From: Chlamydiota bacterium
Lineage (GTDB): Bacteria > Auribacterota > UBA3054 > B51-G9
Reading direction: 5' to 3'
Assembly: GCA_003648225.1 (NCBI GenBank)
Contig: QMOL01000172.1
Location: forward strand, 1-6,486
DNA length: 6,486 bases
Shown here piece by piece: positions 1 through 4,366 of the stretch. Each line of letters starts with the position of its first letter. Within the stretch, counting starts at the first letter, position 1. A model generated the notes under the pieces. That model did not search any database, had not been told where the DNA came from, and saw only the letters and a list, made by a program, of their open reading frames with translations. Position numbers and translations under genes: made by a program.

Positions 1-50
1 AAATAAGAAGCCGGAATTTCTTCAGTACCTATTTCTAATAAAAAGTTCAT
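1..50 (-). CDS. glyS: Glycyl-tRNA synthetase beta subunit, N-terminal start only (partial)
   Basis: The minus strand from base 50 reads MNFLLEIGTEEIPASY before the window ends. The LLEIGTEEIPA block is the hallmark start of bacterial GlyS, the beta subunit of the alpha2-beta2 glycyl-tRNA synthetase, which binds tRNA-Gly and works with GlyQ in the cytoplasm to charge it with glycine. Only 16 codons plus two bases are visible. The gene lies 201 bases downstream of glyQ on the same strand, the usual glyQ-glyS order. No clear Shine-Dalgarno sequence precedes the ATG; the leader is AT-rich. The identification rests on this short but very conserved start together with the neighbouring glyQ. Confidence 0.9.
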   Translation of the reverse strand, partial: MNFLLEIGTEEIPASY

Positions 51-70
51 GTTTATTAATTCGTAGTGTT

Positions 71-131
71 CAGTTGTAGCCGCTGCCGTTGGCTGCGGAT
101 TCCGGCAAAGCCGGAAAGGTATTCAGTATTC
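71..131 (-). repeat. 61-bp interspersed repeat, copy 1 (glyQ-glyS spacer)
   Basis: This copy matches positions 180-240 at 56 of 61 bases without gaps. Its core is a perfect hairpin at 100-116 (TTCCGGC arm, AAA loop, GCCGGAA arm). The first half (71-99) has short complementary arms such as AGCC/GGCT, and the end runs into ATTCAGT-type heptamers. It looks like a REP/BIME-like intercistronic element. Strand is arbitrary. Confidence 0.85.
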
Positions 132-141
132 AGTATTCGGT
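121..141. repeat. Heptamer tandem repeat, ATTCAGT type
   Basis: Three contiguous 7-bp units: ATTCAGT twice, then ATTCGGT. A shorter relative (ATTCAAT, ATTCGCA) follows the second 61-bp repeat at 230-243. The complementary family (ACCGAAT) recurs at 2166-2200 and 5560-5580. Confidence 0.75.
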
Positions 142-142
142 T

Positions 143-173
143 AAGTCTCACTTCAGGTCGAAGTGAGGTACTT
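143..173. repeat. Inverted repeat/hairpin between the two 61-bp copies
   Basis: Perfect 8-bp arms CTCACTTC (147-154) and GAAGTGAG (160-167) enclose a 5-nt loop. The stem extends by AAGT (143-146) with ACTT (170-173) across a 2-nt bulge. No T-run follows on either strand, so it is not a typical intrinsic terminator. In the glyQ-glyS transcript it would form an intercistronic hairpin that could affect mRNA stability or GlyS yield; that role is inference. Confidence 0.7.
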
Positions 174-179
174 GGTAAT

Positions 180-240
180 CAGTTGTAGCCGCTACCGCTG
201 GCTGCGGACTCCGGCAACGCCGGAAAGGTATTCAATATTC
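180..240 (-). repeat. 61-bp interspersed repeat, copy 2 (glyQ-glyS spacer)
   Basis: Second copy of the element at 71-131, in the same orientation, with five substitutions. The central hairpin keeps six pairs (TCCGGC/GCCGGA) with loop AAC; the outermost pair of copy 1 is lost by a T-to-C change. It ends 11 bases from the glyQ stop codon, so it lies in the 3' part of the glyQ transcript. Confidence 0.85.
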
Positions 241-251
241 GCAAAATAGAT

Positions 252-1190
252 CTATTTCTGAGCATTCCACTCATCATCACCAATAGGTGATACAATATCT
301 TCTTCTTTTAAAACTGTTCCTTCAAGAGATTGCCATTCATTTTTTGTCAAATACACTTTCGCGCAGCCGACCGCCATGTTTCTTATCCTCGTTATATAAC
401 CCGTTCGCTGAGTAACACTTATCGCGCCGCGCGCATCGAGCATATTAAACCAATGAGAACATTTAAGCAGCCATTCATAAGCCGGCAGCACGAGATTTTT
501 TTCAAGAGTATCTTTACATTCTTGTTCCGCCATATTGAAAAGTTCCCAATGACGTTCAATATTTGCGACATCAAAACTGTAAGTTGTAAGCTCAAATTCG
601 TATTTTTTCAATAAATCACGATAAGTAACCCCTTCAACCCATTCAACGTCCATAACATGATCAACGCCCTGAATAAAAGCCGCAATTCTGTCGAGACCGT
701 AAGTAAGTTCAACCGGAATCGGATTAAGTTCAAATCCCGCCATTTGCTGAAAGTAAGTAAACTGAGTAATTTCAGTACCATCACAAAGCACCTGCCATCC
801 GAGACCTGTTGCTCCAAGAGTTGGAGATTCCCAGTCATCCTCTTCAAAGCGAATATCGTGGTGACGCGTATCAATACCGATAGACCGCAGACTTTCAAGA
901 TAAATTTCCTGGGCATCTTTTGGCGACGGTTTTAAAATTACCTGAAACTGATGATGTTTGTAAAGCCGGTTAGGATTATCGCCATAGCGGCCGTCAGTAG
1001 GTCGGCGTGACGGCTGAACATAAGCGACTTTCCACGTTTCATCACCGAGTACGCCGAAAAAAGTATGCGGATGAAAAGTTCCTGCGCCAACTTCGTTGTC
1101 GTAGGGCTGAGAGAGCACGCAGCCGTAATCGCCCCAAAATTTTTGAAGTTGCAGGATAATATTTTGTAAAGTAGGTTTTTTACCTGTCAT
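252..1190 (-). CDS. glyQ: Glycyl-tRNA synthetase alpha subunit
   Basis: GlyQ is the class II catalytic subunit of alpha2-beta2 glycyl-tRNA synthetase. It activates glycine with ATP and, with GlyS, transfers it to tRNA-Gly. The 312-residue product is full length (E. coli GlyQ is 303) and collinear with the family: EVGAGT at 33-38, QPSRRPTDGRYG at 59-70, HHQFQVILKPSP at 79-90, DIRFEEDDWE at 112-121, TQFTYFQQ at 142-149, motif 3-like YGLDRIA at 164-170 and LDARGAISVTQR at 251-262. The ATG at 1190 places the N terminus as in homologues. No strong ribosome binding site precedes it; a four-codon ATG reading frame (1190-1204) ends in TGA overlapping this ATG. glyS follows downstream after a repeat-filled 201-base spacer. 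No truncation or missing motif is seen. Confidence 0.97.
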   Translation of the reverse strand: MTGKKPTLQNIILQLQKFWGDYGCVLSQPYDNEVGAGTFHPHTFFGVLGDETWKVAYVQPSRRPTDGRYGDNPNRLYKHHQFQVILKPSPKDAQEIYLESLRSIGIDTRHHDIRFEEDDWESPTLGATGLGWQVLCDGTEITQFTYFQQMAGFELNPIPVELTYGLDRIAAFIQGVDHVMDVEWVEGVTYRDLLKKYEFELTTYSFDVANIERHWELFNMAEQECKDTLEKNLVLPAYEWLLKCSHWFNMLDARGAISVTQRTGYITRIRNMAVGCAKVYLTKNEWQSLEGTVLKEEDIVSPIGDDEWNAQK

Positions 1191-1241
1191 CAGAGTAATT
1201 CCATAAAAATAAATAAAATTAATAATGTTACTAATTAAGAT

Positions 1242-1270
1242 ATTCTACAAAAAACAGGGAAAAAGCGCAA
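1242..1270 (-). promoter_or_regulatory. Candidate sigma-70-type promoter for glyQ
   Basis: Read on the minus strand, a -35-like TTGCGC (1265-1270) and a -10-like TAGAAT (1242-1247, five of six consensus bases) are separated by exactly 17 bases. The -10 ends about 51 bases before the glyQ ATG, giving a leader of roughly 45 nt. The -35 match is only the TTG half. It is the best promoter-like sequence seen in the glyQ upstream region. Confidence 0.5.
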
Positions 1271-1286
1271 TAACTTAAATTGTTTT

Positions 1287-1318
1287 AAGGTGCAAAGGTC
1301 TGAAGGTCTGGCGGTCTG
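1287..1318. repeat. Octamer tandem repeat, AAGGTCTG type
   Basis: Four contiguous 8-bp units: AAGGTGCA, AAGGTCTG twice, then GCGGTCTG. The reverse complement (CAGACCTT) relates it to the octamer tract inside the membrane protein gene at 2435-2474. It is intergenic, just upstream of the glyQ promoter candidate. Confidence 0.75.
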
Positions 1319-1371
1319 AATGACCGTGGTCGATAAATTCAGGTAGTGTATAATATTTTGTGTAAACGGTA

Positions 1372-1390
1372 AAATATAAAAATTATATTT
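1372..1390. repeat. AT-rich inverted repeat inside the IS remnant
   Basis: Perfect 7-bp arms AAATATA and TATATTT around a 5-nt loop, just inside the proposed left end of the IS256 derivative. Confidence 0.5.
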
Positions 1391-1401
1391 GCTGCTACCG
1401 A

Positions 1402-1420
1402 CGTGCCGGAGTACGGCACG
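1402..1420. repeat. GC-rich hairpin CGTGCCG/CGGCACG
   Basis: Perfect 7-bp arms around the 5-nt loop GAGTA. It lies between the proposed left IS end and the transposase fragment, where N-terminal transposase codons would be expected, so it may be a nested small repeat or a deletion scar. No T-run follows. Confidence 0.6.
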
Positions 1421-1462
1421 CCAACAGGCAACAGACTTTCCCCGTAACTATATTAGGCCATT

Positions 1463-1708
1463 ATGGCGATATCAAACGATATTAAAGGCAATGATACAGG
1501 CAATTCCAGAAATGGAAAATCAAATAAAAATGTGAGAGGTGATTTTAGTGAGTTGGTTCTTGATATCCCGCGAAACAGAAAAGATTATTTTGAACCGAAA
1601 ATCATCCCGAAACACAAAAGAACTTTTTCCGGCTTTGATGATAAAATTATTTCTATGTACACTTCAGGAATGACAACGAGGCAGATTCAGAATCAATTAA
1701 TTTATTAA
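1463..1708 (+). pseudogene. IS256-family (mutator-type) transposase fragment
   Basis: The 81 codons read like the N-terminal-domain stretch that precedes the catalytic core of IS256-family transposases: GNSRNGKSNKNV (residues 13-24), then DFSELVLDIPRNRKDYFEPK (27-46), KHKRTFSGFDDKIISMY (50-66) and GMTTRQIQ (69-76). The family version continues through HLxEIYG into the DDE domain, but here the frame stops after IQNQLIY. About 60 expected N-terminal residues are also missing: an in-frame TAG lies three codons upstream of the ATG at 1463. Intact homologues are near 390-400 residues, so it cannot catalyse transposition. It is the only plus-strand coding remnant in the window. Confidence 0.85.
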
Positions 1709-1740
1709 CAGAACCATTCATTTACAAAATCATTTAGGAC

Positions 1741-1904
1741 CCCAGCATGCGCGGGGCGCGGCAAAATCATTAAAAATTAAATATTTAGTCAGGGAAAATT
1801 TTTAAAGCAAGAAATAAGAAAATAAATTCGCATTAGTCATTGATCCCGGCCTACAGCGTCGGGGCGCCCGCCGCGCCCTGCGTACGTGTCCCGCGTATGC
1901 TGGG
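1741..1904. repeat. GC-rich inverted repeat pair, 16-nt arms
   Basis: CCCAGCATGCGCGGGG at 1741-1756 is complementary at 14 of 16 positions to 1889-1904. The arms are 132 bases apart and much GC-richer than the surrounding DNA. They may be two copies of a small repeat in opposite orientation or the ends of a degraded element. Confidence 0.5.
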
Positions 1905-1942
1905 ATGCTGGGGGAGAATTTCGGGGATGTTGGGAGGGAATT

Positions 1943-1986
1943 ACAATTTCCTCCGAGCGACAAACACTAAGCAAACGATGTCGCGA
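1943..1986 (-). repeat. 44-nt dispersed repeat, copy A (intergenic)
   Basis: The first 19 bases (1943-1961) are identical to 2758-2776, and the last 8 (TGTCGCGA, 1979-1986) are identical to 2794-2801 at exactly the same spacing. The 17 bases between are poorly conserved, for about 33 of 44 matches overall. GCGACA (1957-1962) and TGTCGC (1979-1984) form a hairpin stem with a 16-nt loop. Conserved arms and a variable loop are typical of palindromic repeat elements. This copy lies 31 bases beyond the stop of the membrane protein gene. Confidence 0.7.
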
Positions 1987-2016
1987 CAAAGCAGTACGGT
2001 TAAACAAATTTTAATC

Positions 2017-2826
2017 TTATTTTTCTTTGAGTCTTCGAGTCTTTGTGGCAAATACTATTATCGGCAAAACAACAGCCAGCGCAATTATCGCCGTTCGACT
2101 TTTTGTCAAAATCGTAACAAAAAAAATCACTGCAAATGCAATTATGCCACACGAAATCTCCCACCACCGATTACCGAATACCGAACACCGAATACCAAAA
2201 TTTTGGTTCCCCAAATTCTCCAACACCAATCCAAAACAAATCGCCGCATTCATCGCCAAAAAAGATCCTAAAAAACTCGTCCTGCCAAAAGTTGAAACCA
2301 CCGGCTTACCCATTGCAAACTGAACCAATCCGATTACTGCAACAATAAACCCAATCCCAACAATTATTCCCCCTTTCATAAAGTGGAATATCCCGGTTTT
2401 ACATCGGGAGTGGGTTTGGGGGATTTTTATTCTCCTTTCCGACCTTTCGACTTTCAGACCTTCAAACCTTCGACTTGTATTTTTTTCCGTGGTTCTAACA
2501 AAAAAATACAGAATTAACAACCCAACCTGAACAAAAACAAGATGAAACGCAAAAATACTTTCCGATTTTGTTACAAAAGAAATTACTGTCAGAATCGTTA
2601 CGGCAATATACGCAACATCAATTGAAGCGATTTTAATTCGATTTTTTACCGAAGCAGAAAAATCTTTGTTTTCGATAACTTCATTAGATTCGCGGCAGAA
2701 TATTATTTTTGCACACAAACAGAAAATAAATTGTCTAAATGAGTTTGCTCGTTTTGGACAATTTCCTCCGAGCGACCAAAATCCAAACAAAACTGTCGCG
2801 AAAATTGCAAATACTAGCGACCGCAA
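2017..2826 (-). CDS. O-antigen ligase/polymerase-like membrane protein, apparently truncated
   Basis: The 269 residues carry about seven hydrophobic segments (roughly 2-17, 64-84, 90-110, 152-172, 183-202, 225-240, 246-261). FGRTSFLGSFLAMNAA (180-195) and TKSRTAIIALAV (241-252) resemble the FGNPNFLAxYLA and TxSRGA signatures of the Wzy/WaaL-type O-antigen ligase family, which builds or attaches surface polysaccharide from lipid-linked precursors. The protein stops just after this block, so the large periplasmic loop and C-terminal half of the family are missing. The frame is open upstream to 2877 with family-like residues (VPENIGFNFPFEL) but no ATG or GTG; the TTG at 2826 is the only candidate start seen and lacks a ribosome binding site, suggesting 5' loss too. 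Several hydrophilic loops coincide with short repeats. Probably a remnant rather than a working ligase; the family call is by motif only. Confidence 0.6.
   Translation of the reverse strand: MRSLVFAIFATVLFGFWSLGGNCPKRANSFRQFIFCLCAKIIFCRESNEVIENKDFSASVKNRIKIASIDVAYIAVTILTVISFVTKSESIFAFHLVFVQVGLLILYFFVRTTEKNTSRRFEGLKVERSERRIKIPQTHSRCKTGIFHFMKGGIIVGIGFIVAVIGLVQFAMGKPVVSTFGRTSFLGSFLAMNAAICFGLVLENLGNQNFGIRCSVFGNRWWEISCGIIAFAVIFFVTILTKSRTAIIALAVVLPIIVFATKTRRLKEK
2025..2048. repeat. Octamer tandem repeat, CTTTGAGT type, at the gene's 3' end
   Basis: Three 8-bp units: CTTTGAGT, CTTCGAGT, CTTTGTGG. They encode the last residues (TKTRRLKEK region) of the membrane protein on the minus strand, so the present C terminus is repeat-derived. 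Confidence 0.65.
2166..2200. repeat. Heptamer tandem repeat, ACCGAAT type, inside the membrane protein gene
   Basis: Five 7-bp units with consensus ACCGAAT: ACCGATT, ACCGAAT, ACCGAAC, ACCGAAT, then the diverged ACCAAAA. On the minus strand they encode residues about 209-221 (FGIRCSVFGNR), a hydrophilic loop between two membrane segments. Confidence 0.8.
2391..2409. repeat. Short inverted repeat inside the membrane protein gene
   Basis: TCCCG (2391-2395) and CGGGA (2405-2409) flank a 9-nt loop. It encodes part of the 111-150 loop next to the octamer tract and may belong to a second small repeat family. The stem is short, so this is tentative. Confidence 0.4.
2435..2474. repeat. Octamer tandem repeat, CCTTCGAC/CTTTCAGA type, inside the membrane protein gene
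   Basis: Five degenerate 8-bp units of the form CYTTCRRA. The TTCAGACC motif is the reverse complement of the octamer at 1287-1318. It encodes residues about 118-131 (SRRFEGLKVERSER), a charged loop between the third and fourth membrane segments. Confidence 0.75.
2758..2801 (-). repeat. 44-nt dispersed repeat, copy B (inside a reading frame)
   Basis: Second copy of the element at 1943-1986, in the same orientation: an identical 19-base block, an identical TGTCGCGA block at the same spacing, and a diverged loop. The GCGAC/GTCGC stem is kept. It lies in frame in the membrane protein gene and encodes residues about 9-23, so the element is either inserted in coding sequence without stopping the frame or derived from it. 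Confidence 0.7.
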
Positions 2827-2884
2827 CTCAAACGGAAAATTAAAGCCAATATTTTCAGGTACGATTAAATCAGTCGATTAATTA

Positions 2885-3352
2885 TTAATTGCTTTCTGAT
2901 GTATAATATGATTCTGTATATGTCTTTTCAAATTTCCATTTAGTTGAGGTATAAGCATTAGGATAACCAGTATATGATACGCGCATTCTTGCTTTTGCAT
3001 TAGCATTTGGCAAATCGTTTGCGTTACCACTAATAAAAGTAGCAGTTTCTACAACTGTGGCGAGACCGCAAACCAACGTTTCATTCCCACCTGGATAATT
3101 AAACTTATCACCGGAATGACTAATTACTGCACTGTCAGGTTTTACGAGATTATTACCAATTTTGACTACTCCTTTATATGTTACTTCACAAGTACCTGCA
3201 TTATTGTGGACATACATACTAACATCAAGAGGATAGGCTATCTCATCTCCAGCATTCCAATACTTGTACCAATACGTTCGAAAAGTACCAGTTGCAAATA
3301 AGGCACTTGCGGTCATCAATATTATTAATATTGTTATGTTTACTCCTTTCAT
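2885..3352 (-). CDS. Small secreted protein of unknown function
   Basis: I do not recognise this 155-residue protein. It starts MKGVNITILI and has a typical Sec signal peptide: a hydrophobic core at about 5-18 and a probable cleavage site after SALFA (residue 20). The mature part is about 135 residues, rich in Thr, Tyr, Asn and Val in alternating strand-like patterns, with only two cysteines (55 and 95) that could form a disulfide. No membrane anchor, lipobox or catalytic motif is seen. The ATG at 3352 is supported by a strong AAAGGAG ribosome binding site 7 nt upstream. It follows the lipoprotein gene after 48 bases and probably shares its transcript. The low GC matches the lipoprotein gene. 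A small beta-rich exported or surface-associated protein is a reasonable inference. Confidence 0.75.
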   Translation of the reverse strand: MKGVNITILIILMTASALFATGTFRTYWYKYWNAGDEIAYPLDVSMYVHNNAGTCEVTYKGVVKIGNNLVKPDSAVISHSGDKFNYPGGNETLVCGLATVVETATFISGNANDLPNANAKARMRVSYTGYPNAYTSTKWKFEKTYTESYYTSESN

Positions 3353-3359
3353 TACTCTA

Positions 3360-3366
3360 CTCCTTT
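3360..3366 (-). promoter_or_regulatory. Ribosome binding site of the small secreted protein
   Basis: AAAGGAG on the minus strand, 7 nt before the ATG at 3352. It is the clearest Shine-Dalgarno sequence seen in the window and fixes the start. The lipoprotein and glyQ genes lack a comparable site, so this gene may be translated more strongly than its neighbours. Confidence 0.8.
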
Positions 3367-3400
3367 TTTTGTGTTAAGCAATGATATTTATAAGTCAACC

Positions 3401-4363
3401 TTATGGCTTAATCATATCATCAATAAATGCCTTTTTATATTCCTTAGAATTAAAATGTTTATGCCAAATTTCTCCCACATCCATATTTTTAGCTTGTTCA
3501 AAAAGCTGAAGGGCTTCATTAGCTTTATTTATACAAAATAAACATCGAATTTTGTCATCTATTGCTGAGCCTTTAGCAGTTTTATAGTCCGGGTTCGGGT
3601 TATTATCTGCGCGCTCTATCATTTGATTGGCAAGATTAATAGCATCTTTAAAACGGCTAGAATTTATATAAGCACCTACTAATGCGCCGGAAGCAACACA
3701 TTCAATATGTGCCATTTCCTTATCTTGGTCATTCATTCGTCCCAATTTTATAGCCATTTTGTATAAATCAATCTGATCGTATTTAGACGGCAAAAAAGCC
3801 AACTGATATGCAGCTTCTGCACGAATATAAGGCGAATTGCAATCTCTTAAACATACTTCATATAAAATTGCATATCTTTCACGCGATAAATTATAACCAA
3901 GCAATCCGTTTGCTAAATCAACCAACTGTCGCTGATCCAATTTTGCTAAATCTGCTATATCGTTGCTGGTTACCGGTCGACTAATATCAAATATTTTATT
4001 TACAACATCGTCCATTGAATAAATACCCGGTTTAGCCCTTTCTTCTTTCGACAATTTTTTTAAGCCCAATTTTTCTAAAGCCATATTAATCTTTTCTTCT
4101 GTAGAGCAATTGTGTGTATCTTTAGTAAAAGCATGTGTTTTATTGTCAATAATTTTCTTAGACGCAACTTCCGGCTTGTTTTTTTCGCTTTTTTGATTAT
4201 AATTCGCAACTGGTATTTTCTTGCTATTCTTGTCTGCCAATTGATTTGCAGATAAGATTGTTTCAGACTTAATTTTCTTATTATTCATATTGTGTTGCTC
4301 TTTTTTTCCGCAACCTACAAACAAGAGAATTATTATTATTATTAGAAAGAAATATTTTTTCAT
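3401..4363 (-). CDS. Lipoprotein with TPR-like helical repeats, unknown function
   Basis: The 320-residue protein begins with a lysine-led, very hydrophobic signal sequence ending LFVGC, with Cys18 as the likely lipidated residue. The following GKK lacks an Asp at +2, which in enterobacterial rules favours the outer membrane. Residues about 19-85 are a Lys/Asn-rich, low-complexity linker; the rest is helical. Residues 220-254 and 265-292 have the spacing of TPR-like helix pairs (ASGALVGAYINSSRFKDAINLA; CINKANEALQLFEQA). TPR proteins usually act as protein-binding scaffolds. The ATG at 4363 lies 3 nt past the stop of the upstream TPR gene and has no clear ribosome binding site, so translational coupling is likely. 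Its function is unknown; with its neighbours it suggests an envelope assembly. Confidence 0.75.
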   Translation of the reverse strand: MKKYFFLIIIIILLFVGCGKKEQHNMNNKKIKSETILSANQLADKNSKKIPVANYNQKSEKNKPEVASKKIIDNKTHAFTKDTHNCSTEEKINMALEKLGLKKLSKEERAKPGIYSMDDVVNKIFDISRPVTSNDIADLAKLDQRQLVDLANGLLGYNLSRERYAILYEVCLRDCNSPYIRAEAAYQLAFLPSKYDQIDLYKMAIKLGRMNDQDKEMAHIECVASGALVGAYINSSRFKDAINLANQMIERADNNPNPDYKTAKGSAIDDKIRCLFCINKANEALQLFEQAKNMDVGEIWHKHFNSKEYKKAFIDDMIKP

Positions 4364-4366
4364 TTT

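Larger units (their letters stand above)
1342..1741 (+). mobile_element. Internally deleted IS256-family element (about 400 bp)
   Basis: A transposase fragment (1463-1708) is bracketed by sequences resembling IS256-family ends. The left end at 1342-1366 begins GGTAGTGT and contains ATTTTGTGTAAA. The right end, read inward from 1741, begins GGTCC and contains ATTTTGTAAA at the matching distance. The ends are imperfect, as is common in this family. A complete member is about 1.3 kb, so most of the gene, including all the catalytic DDE domain, is missing. No target-site duplication is recognisable outside the ends. The presence of the IS fragment is solid; the exact boundaries are inference. Confidence 0.55.
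1709..2016. other. Non-coding, repeat-rich spacer
   Basis: No credible gene is present. It holds the right end of the IS256 derivative (to 1741), a GC-rich 27-base insert flanked by 10-bp direct repeats CAAAATCATT (1725-1734 and 1762-1771), a GC-rich patch around 1846-1930, an inverted repeat (1741-1756 with 1889-1904), short ATGCTGGG-like tandem units near 1897-1912, and a 44-nt dispersed repeat (1943-1986). A plus-strand open frame across it has no recognisable protein character. Confidence 0.7.

Noticed and set aside
143..173. Intrinsic terminator after glyQ
   Set aside because: The hairpin is strong but no run of T follows on either strand, and glyS lies directly downstream in the same operon.
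71..240. CRISPR array
   Set aside because: There are only two imperfect 61-bp repeats, and the intervening sequence is itself an inverted repeat plus heptamers, not a spacer-like unique sequence.
608..916. Minus-strand open frame of 102 codons inside glyQ
   Set aside because: It is a different-frame shadow of glyQ, whose own frame matches the family along its full length.
1402..1420. Terminator or attachment site from the CGTGCCG/CGGCACG hairpin
   Set aside because: No T-run follows and there is no recombinase gene or second copy; it is kept only as an inverted repeat.
1840..2271. Plus-strand open frame of 143 codons
   Set aside because: It overlaps the minus-strand membrane protein gene and the GC-rich spacer, is of repeat-derived low complexity, and shows no domain, signal or ribosome binding site.
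3370..3398. Promoter for the small secreted protein (TTGACT at 3393-3398, minus strand)
   Set aside because: The -35-like hexamer is good, but at 16-18 bases spacing there is no acceptable -10 (AACACA or TAACAC), so it is not called.
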